A stretch of 64,000 nt of DNA from DASRAA01 sp963814165 (lineage in GTDB: Bacteria > Acidobacteriota > Terriglobia > Terriglobales > Acidobacteriaceae), in NCBI GenBank assembly GCA_963814165.1, contig CAWFBW010000020.1:1-64000 (forward strand), read 5' to 3'. Positions 43,639-52,719 of the stretch are shown piece after piece. Under the pieces are notes generated by a model that was not told where the DNA came from, ran no database searches, and worked only from the letters and a program-made list of their open reading frames with translations. Position 1 is the first letter of the stretch, and each line of letters begins with the position of its first letter. Position numbers and translations under genes: made by a program.

Positions 43639-44701
43639 CTACTTCCACTTCCTCACCGTCACGCCGCCGTGGATGCGTTCCTGGAGCACCCCGTCAAAAA
43701 ACATATAGGGATGGGCTGAATCCAACTGGCTGACAGAATCCAGCTTGGAGCGGAGTTCGGCGGGAATCTCGAAAGCTCAGCGCTGCCAGATTGTCCTCTA
43801 ATTGCAATAACTTAGTGGCTCCAATGATGGTTGAAGTCACACCCGGCTGAGTCACCACCCAGTTCAGTGCGACCTGCGCCGCAGGACGATCCAGCTCCTT
43901 CGACACTTCCAGTAAAGTGTCTAGAATCTGGTAGTTGCGCTCGGTGAACTTCTTGAACACAGGATTGTTTGCCTTTTTCAACACCTCCAGCCGGCTGCCC
44001 TGGCTGCTGTCGGCACCTTTTTCGCGAGAATATTTTCCCGCCAGGAATCCGCTGGCGAGCGGGCTCCAGGGGCAGAGTCCCATGCCAAGTTCTTGTGCTG
44101 CAACAACATGCTCGCGCTCGATGGTGCGTTCCACCAGCGAATATTCCAGTTGCAGCGCGGCTACGGGCTCGCGGCCGGTACATTGGGCCAGCGTCTGCGC
44201 CTGTGCGGCATACCAGGCCGGAACATCGGAAAAACCGTAATACCGGATCTTGCCTTCACGCACCAAAGTAGTCATGGTATCAACAACTTCCGAGGCTGGA
44301 GTGACCGTGTCCCAGACGTGCATCCAGTACAGATCCACGTAGTCCATTTTGAGCCGCCGCAGGCTGGATTCCAGCGCCCTGTAGAGGTTTTTGCGGCCGT
44401 TGCCGCCCGCGTTTGGGTTACCTTCCTGCGGATTAAACGTGTATTTTGTTGCGATTACGAGCTTGTCGCGCAGTCCGGCTGCGGCCACGAACTGGCCCAG
44501 CAGCTCCTCCGATTTGCCGTCGGCGTACACGTCGGCGCAGTCCATAACATTCCCGCCATCAGCAACATAGCGGTCAAAAATGGCACGGGAGGTGGAGTCG
44601 TCGGAGCCCCAGCGGTCGTTGCCAAAAGTCATGGTTCCCAGAGTCAGCGGACTGACCCGCAGCCCGGTCCGGCCTAACGTGATGTATTCATTGAGTTTCA
44701 T
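43639..44701 (-). CDS. Aldo/keto reductase, one frameshift
   Basis: NAD(P)H-dependent TIM-barrel reductase. Catalytic residues fit the Asp in NVMDCADVYADGKSEE, the Tyr in the same block, the Lys in LVIATKYTF and the His in YWMHVWDTV. Cofactor-binding region: LCPWSPLASGFLAGKYS and VTSTIIGATKLLQLEDNL. The frame breaks at about 43771, where an extra G disturbs ALSFEIPAELRSKLD; corrected reading ends at 43639 with GVTVRKWK. So read as intact, about 353 aa. Substrate unknown. Starts at ATG 44701, with the TonB-like gene downstream in the same strand at lower coordinates absent; instead 44717 precedes it. Confidence 0.88.
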
Positions 44702-44716
44702 GGCTACGAGACCTTC

Positions 44717-45151
44717 CTATTTTTGAAACTTCATTTCGACTGTGACTTTTACCGGGACGGCTTTTCCGTCTTTTTTCGCCGGCGAAAATTTCCAGGTCTT
44801 GACTGTGGAAACGGCGGAGTTTTGAAATGCATCATTCGAGGCCCGCAAAACATGGACCAAATCAACATGGCCTTTCTCATTGATTCCAAGCAACATAACC
44901 ACGATTCCATTAGGTTCGGCGTCGGCGGGAATTTGCGGGTAGTCGGGGTCGGGCGACCGGGTCGCCTTGGGCGGCTTCATGTCCTTGGTGACGCGCAGGT
45001 ACGAGTTGAAGGCCTCGTCGTCCACATTTGCCGCGGGCGTGGTGGTGGACATGGAGGACGAGTCAGCCGCGGACTTGACGGACTGCGCCGCGGCGAAAGA
45101 AGAAAAAAACAAAGCGAGAATCGCGAGAGCGATCAGATTAAGAGTGCGCAT
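44717..45151 (-). CDS. Secreted TonB C-terminal-domain protein
   Basis: The 144-aa protein has a signal peptide (MRTLNLIALAILALFFSSFA, cleavage near AAAQ) and a TonB_C-like domain in its last 90 residues: PPKATRSPDPDYPQIPADAE, IVVMLLGINEKGHVDLVHVL and WKFSPAKKDGKAVPVKVTVE. It lacks the membrane anchor with Pro-rich spacer of real TonB, so it is more likely a periplasmic adaptor of unknown role. ATG 45151; longer upstream frame belongs to the antisense of the ADOP gene. Its promoter region is shared with the divergent ADOP permease gene. Confidence 0.78.
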   Translation of the reverse strand: MRTLNLIALAILALFFSSFAAAQSVKSAADSSSMSTTTPAANVDDEAFNSYLRVTKDMKPPKATRSPDPDYPQIPADAEPNGIVVMLLGINEKGHVDLVHVLRASNDAFQNSAVSTVKTWKFSPAKKDGKAVPVKVTVEMKFQK

Positions 45152-45295
45152 GCAGTTCCTGGATGAAAGACGCACCGCTATCTTAAATAGTCCACAACGA
45201 AATCGGAAGGCTGACGCCTGGCCCAGGCTATCGGCGCGGCGAAAGAACGGGCGTATCATTTCAGGCATTGATTGACTGTGGGCAGGAGGTGGCGT

Positions 45296-47797
45296 ATGCA
45301 AGATGCCCGACAGGATCTCAGGTTTGCGCTGAGGCAGTTGAAGAAGAACCCCGGCTTCGCAACAGTTGCGATTCTCACGCTTGCGCTGGGCATCGGCGCC
45401 TCCACCATTGTCTTTAGCGTGGTCTACAACGGAGTGCTGTATCCGTTTCCGTACCGCAGTGCCGAGCGGCTGACAGCGATCGGCATCCCGGACGTGGAGC
45501 ATCCGGAGTGGGGAACTCGCGGCATGTTTCGCCTCGACGACGTTGCCGCCTTCCGTGCCGGCAACCATAGCTTTGAGGACATCCTGGCGTACGGTCCCTA
45601 TCCGTCGATGGTCTATGCCAGGCGGAATGCCAGCGAGATGTTGCACGGCGTTGGTGCAACGCCGAACGCCATGGATTTCTGGGGAGTGCCGCCGATGCTG
45701 GGCCGCGGTTTCGGCGAAGAGGACGTGCAGACCGGCGCCCCTCCGGTGGTGCTGCTGAACTATCGCTTCTGGAAGCGCGAATTTCAGGGCGACAAAAACG
45801 TGATCGGCAAGGTGATCACGCTGAACGCGAAAGACCGCACAATTATCGGCGTAATGCCGCCGCGTTTTCAGGCGGTCGGCTCCGATGTGTACATGCCAAT
45901 CTCGTGGACGAGACCGGAGCCGGTGCGCAACAAGTTCGAATGGGACGTGGATGATCCAGGGTACTTCTGGGCGACGGGAATCCTGAAAAAGGGCGTCAGT
46001 TTCGAGACGGCATCGGCCGACATCGACGTGGTGGCGCGGCAGACCGCGAAGATCCATCCTGACGACTACCCCAAAAAGTTCCACGCTTCCATGAAGGCGC
46101 TGAACGACGTGGTAATGGGAGGCATGAAGCAGACACTGCTGCTGCTATTCGCGGCCGTCGGTTTGCTGCTGTTCATTTCGTGCAGCAATGTGGCCGGACT
46201 GCTGCTGGCGCGCTCGACGGCGCGGGGGCGAGAGATCGCGCTGCGGGCGGCGTTGGGAGCGGGACGATGGCGGCTGGTGAAGCAACTGCTCTCGGAGAGC
46301 CTGTTACTGGCGGGAGCAGGCTGCGTGCTCGGTATTGTTTTCGCCTACGCCGGCCTGAAGGCGTTGCTGGCCACGAACCTGGCGCCTCTGCCGTGGGAGG
46401 CGGATGTTTCGCTGAACCGTCCGGTGCTGCTATTTGTGGTTGGCATCTCACTGTTGTCGGCACTGCTGTGCGGCATGGCTCCAGCGCTGCATGTGGTGCG
46501 GGGTGAACTGCAAAAGCGACTGGCCGGCACGGGGCTGAACATCGGCGCGACGTTCCAGTACAACCGTTTTCGCTCGGGGCTGGTGATAGGCCAGGTCGCA
46601 CTCTCGTTGCTGCTGCTGACGTGCGCTGGCCTGGTGGCGAGGAGTTTCTACAAGCTCGTGCATGTGGACCTGGGGGTGCAGCCCAACCGTGTCTTTAATG
46701 CGGAAATCCATTTTCCGAGCGGGCGGTACACCAAGGCGGGAGAGAAAACCGCGTTCTTCGAGCAGTTGCTGCCGCAACTGAACGCGATCCCGGGCGTGAC
46801 GAGCTCGACCGAACTGATCGGTTTGCCCCTGCTGTTCGCTCCCGAAGGCGACATAGTGATTCCCGGAAAGCAGCACCAGGAAAAGTGGATTACGAAGATC
46901 GAATTGTGCAGTGCAGGGTACTTTGAAACGCTGGGAGTGCAGTTGTTGCGAGGCCGTCTGCTGACCGACGACGACGTGATGGGCACCCGCAAGGTGGCCG
47001 TGGTGAACGAGAAATTCGCGGAGAAGTACCTGGGCGGCGAGAACCCACTAGGACAGTCGGTCAAATTCAAGGTGTTCGACGAAATTCCGGAAACGCCGCA
47101 CTATGCATATTTCGAAATTGTGGGCGTGACGCGGAACGCCCGCAGCTATGATTTCTCGGGCGATGGCGCGACGCCGCAGAGTGCCGATCAAACGGAACCC
47201 GAGGCGTTTGTGCCCTACTCGATCTCGGGATTCGGCAACCGGGCGATCGCCATGCGGACCACCGTGCCACCGGTGACGCTGGTGAACAACGTCCGCCACA
47301 TCCTGTGGGCGATGGACAAGGACGTAGTGCTGGTGCAGCCGAACGTGGGCGGCGGCACCGGCTTCTCGCTCGAGCAGATGATGCAAGGGCTGGTGTATGG
47401 CAAGCAGGAGTTTGCGGCGATGTCGTTCGGAGCCTGCGCGGTCCTGGGCTTCGCGCTGGCCGTTATCGGACTGTTCAGCGTGATGACCTACATCGTGTCG
47501 CTGAGGACGCACGACATTGGAGTGCGGCTGGCGCTGGGCGCGCCGCGGCGGAATATTTTTGGGCTGGTGGTCAGCCGGGGAATGCGTTTGATTGTGATCG
47601 GCGTGAGCATTGGAGTGGTAGCGAGCCTGGCACTCACACGCTACCTTGCGGGACAGTTCCGCGGCGTATCTGCAACGGACCCGTGGACCATGGCGGCGGT
47701 GGTAGTCGCGGTATTTGCTGCGGGCATCGCTGCTTGTGTGCTTCCGGCGCGACGGGCCTCGAAGGTGGACCCCATGGTCACGCTGCGTTACGAATAG
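45296..47797 (+). CDS. ADOP-family duplicated ABC permease
   Basis: The 833-aa membrane protein has two MacB-like halves. First half: MQDARQDLRFALRQLKKNPG then span FATVAILTLALGIGASTIVF, a periplasmic MacB_PCD domain (about 60-270), and FtsX spans about 280-400 (LLLLFAAVGLLLFISCSNVA; ALRAALGAGRWRLVKQLLSE). Second half: linker with RSGLVIGQVALSLLLLTCAG, second periplasmic domain (about 450-690) and FtsX spans about 700-830 ending RRASKVDPMVTLRYE. This is the acidobacterial duplicated orphan permease type. No ATPase gene is adjacent. ATG 45296 follows AGGAGG (45284-45289). Substrate unknown; may export peptides or lipoproteins or antibiotics. Confidence 0.9.
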   Translation: MQDARQDLRFALRQLKKNPGFATVAILTLALGIGASTIVFSVVYNGVLYPFPYRSAERLTAIGIPDVEHPEWGTRGMFRLDDVAAFRAGNHSFEDILAYGPYPSMVYARRNASEMLHGVGATPNAMDFWGVPPMLGRGFGEEDVQTGAPPVVLLNYRFWKREFQGDKNVIGKVITLNAKDRTIIGVMPPRFQAVGSDVYMPISWTRPEPVRNKFEWDVDDPGYFWATGILKKGVSFETASADIDVVARQTAKIHPDDYPKKFHASMKALNDVVMGGMKQTLLLLFAAVGLLLFISCSNVAGLLLARSTARGREIALRAALGAGRWRLVKQLLSESLLLAGAGCVLGIVFAYAGLKALLATNLAPLPWEADVSLNRPVLLFVVGISLLSALLCGMAPALHVVRGELQKRLAGTGLNIGATFQYNRFRSGLVIGQVALSLLLLTCAGLVARSFYKLVHVDLGVQPNRVFNAEIHFPSGRYTKAGEKTAFFEQLLPQLNAIPGVTSSTELIGLPLLFAPEGDIVIPGKQHQEKWITKIELCSAGYFETLGVQLLRGRLLTDDDVMGTRKVAVVNEKFAEKYLGGENPLGQSVKFKVFDEIPETPHYAYFEIVGVTRNARSYDFSGDGATPQSADQTEPEAFVPYSISGFGNRAIAMRTTVPPVTLVNNVRHILWAMDKDVVLVQPNVGGGTGFSLEQMMQGLVYGKQEFAAMSFGACAVLGFALAVIGLFSVMTYIVSLRTHDIGVRLALGAPRRNIFGLVVSRGMRLIVIGVSIGVVASLALTRYLAGQFRGVSATDPWTMAAVVVAVFAAGIAACVLPARRASKVDPMVTLRYE

Positions 47798-48134
47798 CGA
47801 ACCGGGGGCTGGAAAGCCGAATGGCCTCTAAAGTGAGCATGACGAGCCGGAGCGCCGCTGGGCTAAAACCCGGCTCGCTTCGGAAGGCCTGCCGGACGCG
47901 GCGCTGAAGCGATTGTTACGAAACCGTGCCGTCCCTAAAGGGACTCGGATTGATGTCTCACTTGCGCCGGGGCTCACGCCCCGGGGCTACGATTGTTTCG
48001 CCCTAAGGGCTGCTATTTCCGCTGAGGTCCGACGTCTATGTTCTACCGCGCGTTTTCCTGAGTGAGTTTCGTAACAGCTGCTGAAGCGCCGCTCTACCAA
48101 AACTGTTACCGGCTACAGCAACTCTCCAACTGCT
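47798..48134. repeat. Palindromic repeat cluster
   Basis: Holds several short stem repeats: GGGCTAAAACCCGGC (47860), GTGCCGTCCCTAAAGGGAC (47926), GCCGGGGCTCACGCCCCGG (47965), GTTTCGTAACAG (48066), and an inverted GCGCCGCTCTACC hairpin half (48087-48099) of the GGTAGAGC family. No gene. Confidence 0.5.
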
Positions 48135-48572
48135 CTAGTACATATTGAACCCGACGGTGACTTCGAACTGGACCGGGACCGGCTTGCCAGCTTTTGTAGC
48201 AGGTGTGAAGCGCCACCGCTTCACTGCGTCGGCCGCACTGGCGTCGAGTGATGGCTCCAGTGAATGCACGACCCTGACTTGCTCCACGATGCCGGCAGCA
48301 TTGACGGCGGCAGCGAGCACGACAGTGCCTTTGATCTTCGCCTGCCGCGCAGCCTCGGAGTATTGCGGGTCGGGTGTGGCTACGGGGCGACCCGGCGAGA
48401 CGCCGTTGCCAATCGGAAGGTATTCGCAGGTATCGAACCAGGCAGTACCTCCGTGCGGAGGGGATGGGCAGTTCCTGCTCAGTGTCGGAATCGTAGAAGG
48501 GACGGCGGAGTTCGCTTGTCCGACCAATACTGCCGGGACAACACACAAACAAGTGAGAAGTAAAAGTCTCAT
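48135..48572 (-). CDS. Secreted TonB C-terminal-domain protein
   Basis: The 145-aa protein has a signal peptide (MRLLLLTCLCVVPAVLVGQ), two Cys and a TonB_C domain in residues about 60-145 (RPVATPDPQYSEAARQAKIK, GTVVLAAAVNAAGIVEQVRV and VKRWRFTPATKAGKPVPVQF). Like the 44717 protein it has no TonB membrane anchor. SD GGAGGTGC precedes ATG 48572. Role unknown, likely periplasmic. Confidence 0.8.
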   Translation of the reverse strand: MRLLLLTCLCVVPAVLVGQANSAVPSTIPTLSRNCPSPPHGGTAWFDTCEYLPIGNGVSPGRPVATPDPQYSEAARQAKIKGTVVLAAAVNAAGIVEQVRVVHSLEPSLDASAADAVKRWRFTPATKAGKPVPVQFEVTVGFNMY

Positions 48573-48774
48573 CGTTGCACCTCCAACTTCGAGCCCCGAT
48601 GATGGCCCGTATTGTAAACTAGAGACTCCGAGAGTTTCTCCCGCCCGCTGTTCCCGCGCCGGATAGGATTCTGAGCTTTGAGCAAGGAGCCGGAAGTGGT
48701 GTTTGTACAGGTGGGAGGAGTTCTGCAGGGGCTAAAGCCCCGTCTTTTAGCGGTTGATTGCGGCACGACTGAAG

Positions 48775-48906
48775 GGCTGCGGAAAACGTCCGAAATACTC
48801 ACGCCTCGCGGACTAAAGTCCGCTCGGCGGTGCGAAAATAGACGGCTTAGACGCTGACCCCGCCAAGCGGGGTCAGCTCTACCCCAAACCGCTTTTTTCC
48901 GCAGCC
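48775..48906 (-). repeat. MITE-like element, second complete copy, 132 bp
   Basis: Terminal inverted repeats GGCTGCGGAAAA / TTTTTTCCGCAGCC. Reversed, it aligns along its length to 4735-4858. The internal hairpin is different in sequence, GCTGACCCCGC-TTG-GCGGGGTCAGC versus GCTGGCC-TTCA-GGCCAGC, but is flanked by the same GTAGAGC and GTCTAAGCCGTCTATT. Accounts for the 8-bp length difference. It lies 58 bp upstream of typA. Confidence 0.75.
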
Positions 48907-48963
48907 GGTGCGGTCTTGCCTGTTACAAGGCCCGTGCTTCCACCGAAGAACCAAGGAGTTGTT

Positions 48964-50793
48964 TTGAGCAAGAGTTTACGCAACATCGCCATCATCGCGC
49001 ACGTTGACCACGGCAAGACCACGCTGGTGGACGCCATGCTGAACCAGAGCGGCACCTGGCGCTCGAATGAGGCGCACGCCGAGCGGGTGATGGACTCGAA
49101 CGAGCTGGAACGCGAGCGCGGCATCACCATTCTGGCTAAGAACACCGCCATTTTTTACCACGACATCAAAATCAACATTGTTGATACGCCCGGCCACAGC
49201 GATTTCGGTGGCGAGGTGGAACGAGCGCTCAAGATGGTGGACGGAGTGATGCTGCTGGTGGACGCCTCGGAAGGCCCGTTGCCGCAGACGCGCTACGTGC
49301 TGAGCAAGGCGCTGGAAGCTAAGCTGCCAGTAATTCTCGTGGTCAACAAGATCGACCGCCCGGATGCGCGTTCGCAGGAAGTGTTGAACGAGGTCTATGA
49401 CCTGTTCATCGACCTCGACGCGGGCGAAGACCAGATTGATTTTCCGGTGCTCTACACCAACGCGAAGCTGGGCACGGCGACGACCGATATCGACAAGCCG
49501 GGCGAAAACCTGCAGCCGCTGTTTGAAGCGATCGTGAAGACGATTCCGCATCCGACGGGCGACGCCGAGGGCCCATTGCAGGTACTGGTGGCAAACCTCG
49601 ACTACAGCGACTATCTGGGGCGGCTGGCCATCGCACGCGTGTTCAATGGAACGCTGCGCGCGGGTGAAGATGTGGCCATCGCCAAGCGCGACGGCTCGAT
49701 GCAAAACACCAAGATCACCAAGATGTTTACCTTCGCCGGGCTGAAGCGCACCGATATTACGTCGACGGAGCTGGGCGATATTGTCGCGGTTGCAGGAGTG
49801 GAGGGCATCAACATCGGCGAAACGATTACTGACGTAGAGAATCCGTCGCCGCTGCCGGTGATCACCATCGACGAGCCGACGATTGCCATTCAGTTCATGG
49901 TGAACACGTCGCCGTTTGCCGGACGCGAAGGACAGTATGTTACGTCCCGCAATTTGCGCGACCGCCTGGCGAAAGAGCTGCTGACTAACGTTTCGCTGCG
50001 CGTGGAAGAAACTGAAGCCACGGACTCATTCAAGGTGATGGGACGCGGCGAGCTGCAACTGGCCATCCTCATCGAAATGATGCGGCGCGAAGGCTTCGAA
50101 CTCGCCGTGGGCAAGCCGGAGATTGTCACCAAGCACATCGACGGCAAGCTGATGGAGCCAGTCGAGCGACTGACCATCGACGTGCCTGAAGGATTTGTGG
50201 GTGTGGTGATTGAAAAGCTCGGTGTGCGCAAGGCGCAGATGCAGAAGATGCACAATCACGGTTACGGCCGTGTACGCATGGAGTTCAACGTGCCCAGCCG
50301 CGGGCTCATCGGGCTGCGCAGCGAAATGCTGACCGACACTCGCGGTACGGTGGTGATGAATTCGCTGTTCGAGGGCTACACCGAGTGGCAGGGCGAGATT
50401 CCGCATCGCGTTACCGGCGCGTTGGTGTCTGACCGCAACGGTTCGACTACCGCCTACGCGCTGTGGGGACTGCAAGAGCGCGGCGAGCTATTCGTGGGGC
50501 CGGGCGAGGAAGTGTATGAAGGCATGGTGGTGGGCGAGAATGCGCGCGACAACGATCTCGACGTGAACATCGTGCGTGAGAAGAAGCTGACGAACATGCG
50601 GTCGTCCACGGCGGACGAGGCGATCCGGCTGGTTCCGTTCAAGAACCTGAACCTGGAGCAGGCCATCGAGTTCATCGCTGATGATGAGCTGGTAGAGGTG
50701 ACTCCAAAGACCCTGCGATTGCGGAAGAAGATTTTGCAGCAGAACCGGCGTCCCAAACGCAATCAGCAGCCCAAGGAAGTGGAAGCGGAGTAA
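48964..50793 (+). CDS. typA: Translational GTPase TypA/BipA
   Basis: The 609-aa ribosome-binding GTPase acts in ribosome assembly and stress adaptation. G1 AHVDHGKTT at residues 12-20, switch region LERERGITI, G3 DTPGHSDFGGEV, G4 VNKIDRPDAR, then domain II and the C-terminal FxxxK-type BipA domains (RVMGRGELQLAILIEMMRRE; LTNMRSSTADEAIRLVPFKN). Length matches the family. TTG 48964 is used because AAGGAG lies at 48953-48958 and the product then begins MSKSLRNIAII; an upstream GTG would add 16 residues without homology. A MITE-like repeat sits in its upstream region. Confidence 0.93.
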   Translation: MSKSLRNIAIIAHVDHGKTTLVDAMLNQSGTWRSNEAHAERVMDSNELERERGITILAKNTAIFYHDIKINIVDTPGHSDFGGEVERALKMVDGVMLLVDASEGPLPQTRYVLSKALEAKLPVILVVNKIDRPDARSQEVLNEVYDLFIDLDAGEDQIDFPVLYTNAKLGTATTDIDKPGENLQPLFEAIVKTIPHPTGDAEGPLQVLVANLDYSDYLGRLAIARVFNGTLRAGEDVAIAKRDGSMQNTKITKMFTFAGLKRTDITSTELGDIVAVAGVEGINIGETITDVENPSPLPVITIDEPTIAIQFMVNTSPFAGREGQYVTSRNLRDRLAKELLTNVSLRVEETEATDSFKVMGRGELQLAILIEMMRREGFELAVGKPEIVTKHIDGKLMEPVERLTIDVPEGFVGVVIEKLGVRKAQMQKMHNHGYGRVRMEFNVPSRGLIGLRSEMLTDTRGTVVMNSLFEGYTEWQGEIPHRVTGALVSDRNGSTTAYALWGLQERGELFVGPGEEVYEGMVVGENARDNDLDVNIVREKKLTNMRSSTADEAIRLVPFKNLNLEQAIEFIADDELVEVTPKTLRLRKKILQQNRRPKRNQQPKEVEAE

Positions 50794-50796
50794 GGC

Positions 50797-50830
50797 TCAG
50801 TTGTCAGTGGCCAGTTGTCGGTTGTCAGTA
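50797..50830. repeat. CAGTTGTCAGTGGCCAGT repeat at typA 3' end
   Basis: Starts four bases past the typA stop. Sixth copy of the CAACTGGCCACTGACAAC family, in opposite orientation to the copies at 5397 and 5751. Confidence 0.65.
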
Positions 50831-50908
50831 AAGGCCAGAGGCAGGTGCGACCGCAAATTGGCGCGGATGAACACCGACCGAGCCCAAGTGAGGAGTGGTC
50901 GAAATGAG

Positions 50909-50945
50909 AGAACGCCGGACGATTGAATTGTCCGGCGTTCTTCTT
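50909..50945. terminator. Bidirectional terminator typA / 50971 gene
   Basis: GAACGCCGGAC-GATTGAATT-GTCCGGCGTTC followed by TTCTTC on the plus strand. Between convergent genes; could serve both. Confidence 0.7.
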
Positions 50946-50970
50946 CGGCCGAAAGGTTGGGCGCGAAGTC

Positions 50971-51534
50971 TTATCGGTTCAGTTTCCGGCGGATGATCCC
51001 GGCGACTCCGGCCAATCCGGTGCCGAGCAGCATCAGGCTGCCTGGCTCTGGCACGGCGCTGTAAGTCTGTGCGTTGCCACCGGACTCAGTACCGGCGCTA
51101 TCGTACAGGAAGAAGTCGACAGACGCCGTAGTACCACCCAAAGCCTGCCATACCGAGGTGTAGTCGCCGGGATTGCCGATGACCCAGGACTCCGCTAGAC
51201 CGCAAGCGGTGCAGAGGAAGCCAGAAGGGTGATAGCCGAATGAGTCCAGCCATCCATAAGGATTGTCAGGAACAGTCGGCGTAAAGCCGGACTCCGGCAG
51301 GTTGACCGCGACTGAGTCAAATCCGAACCCGACGATCGTGGCGGGGCCGTATGACGTGAGGCTGGCGGCGATGGTGCCGTTGCCGTTGAGGGTGAAAATG
51401 ACCTGCCCAGTAGGTGTGATTGGGTTGAGGTTGGTGTCGAGATTGAAGTATCCGATGAGAGAATCCGCGAAGCTGGCTCCGGCGGCGAATACGACGAGAC
51501 AGACGATCAGCGAAAGGGTGCGAAGTTGGCGCAT
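50971..51534 (-). CDS. PEP-CTERM sorting-domain protein
   Basis: The 187-aa protein has a signal peptide (LRTLSLIVCLVVFAAGASFA), a body of about 140 residues with two Cys (CTACGL) and the sorting signal SAVPEPGSLMLLGTG followed by a hydrophobic helix and RRKLNR. As for the others, exosortase is expected to be encoded elsewhere. ATG 51534 follows GGAGGAACATTG. Body not recognised. Confidence 0.85.
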   Translation of the reverse strand: MRQLRTLSLIVCLVVFAAGASFADSLIGYFNLDTNLNPITPTGQVIFTLNGNGTIAASLTSYGPATIVGFGFDSVAVNLPESGFTPTVPDNPYGWLDSFGYHPSGFLCTACGLAESWVIGNPGDYTSVWQALGGTTASVDFFLYDSAGTESGGNAQTYSAVPEPGSLMLLGTGLAGVAGIIRRKLNR

Positions 51535-51770
51535 CAATGTTCCTCCGAGTGACACGAAGTCAGAGTTAAGTTTAGCAGGTCCCATGCCAGGGAGCACCAT
51601 TTATTTTCAAGAGATTACGATTTGTGGTTGGCAGATTGAGTGCAAATTATTGCACAGAAGTTGTAATACTGCTCCACCTTTTGAAATCTTCAGCCTGTGT
51701 GGAAGACCCAGGCCGAAGCGAGCAGGGCGGTACTTAAGTGATCCGTGGTTTGGTTGAGTTCTGCGTTAGC

Positions 51771-51806
51771 AAATAAAAACGGGGAGCTGAACGCTCCCCG
51801 AAATCG
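51771..51806 (-). terminator. Rho-independent terminator of 51829 gene
   Basis: On the minus strand GGGGAGC-GTTCA-GCTCCCC then GTTTTTATTT, about 20 bp past the stop. Confidence 0.78.
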
Positions 51807-51828
51807 AAACAGGAATTCCAAAACTAAA

Positions 51829-52473
51829 CTAGCCAATCAGCTTGCGACGGGCTACGCCGACCAGACCCAGAAGGCCAGAGCCGAGCAGGACCATGGTTCC
51901 GGGTTCCGGAGTCGCGTAGTCAAGTCCGGTGGTGCCGCCATCGAGGAATGCTGCTGAGCCCCCGCCGAAAGGAACTGTGTTTTGCAGCACCAGAGAAACC
52001 TGGTAGCCGCCGCCGGAAGGCGCGATTCCCGCGAAGCTGACGGAGCCTGATACGGTGCCGATGCTACCGCAGTATCCGCAGTCCAAAAGGGTGAAGGACG
52101 CAACCGGGATGTTGTTAACGAACACGCCCCAGAATTCAAAACCGCCTCCTCCCAGCTGGTCCTCGAACTGCCAATTTGCGGTAATGCCGTTGACGGCTAC
52201 CGATCCGGGGATTACGAAGACAGACGAAGCGACGAAATCGCCCGCGGTCCACATGTAGTCGGTCTGGCCGGCCACAGGAATGGTGCCGCAGCCATTGGTA
52301 GCGCTGCAGTACGCATCGCCCGCGGTGGGGAAAGGAACGACAACAGTGCCGTTGTTGATGGATACGTTAGTAGACAGTGACTGTAGCGAGATAACACTGG
52401 CGCTTGCCGCACCCACCGCCAGGCAGCACAGTGAAAGTAGCAGCACGGCGTTGCGTAAAGTTAACTTCTTCAT
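51829..52473 (-). CDS. PEP-CTERM sorting-domain protein
   Basis: The 214-aa protein has a signal peptide (MKKLTLRNAVLLLSLCCLAV, cleavage near ASAS) and ends in the PEP motif ATPEPGTMVLLGSG with a hydrophobic helix and RRKLIG. The middle (about 30-185) has four Cys, e.g. DAYCSATNGCGTIPV, and LLDCGYCGSIGTVSGS, suggesting disulfides. ATG 52473 follows GGGGAGGATC. It is followed by a strong terminator, so it is a single gene. Confidence 0.85.
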   Translation of the reverse strand: MKKLTLRNAVLLLSLCCLAVGAASASVISLQSLSTNVSINNGTVVVPFPTAGDAYCSATNGCGTIPVAGQTDYMWTAGDFVASSVFVIPGSVAVNGITANWQFEDQLGGGGFEFWGVFVNNIPVASFTLLDCGYCGSIGTVSGSVSFAGIAPSGGGYQVSLVLQNTVPFGGGSAAFLDGGTTGLDYATPEPGTMVLLGSGLLGLVGVARRKLIG

Positions 52474-52719
52474 ACTAAGATCCTCCCCTTGAATCGCCAT
52501 CGGCGACCCAGGACTGAAGTGGCGATATCATCCGAAACACTCTAGCAGGATGAATCATTTTGATCGTGTGGCAGCGTCGTTTGATACGACTACTCAGGAC
52601 GCGCTGCAATTCTTGTGCGACACCAGGCTTGCTGTAGCTCGCTAGCCGCTTCACCCGGCGTTGAAAGTGCTGCAAACACCAATTGCGGCACCGCGCTGGG
52701 CGGTGCCGCGAATCAGCGT

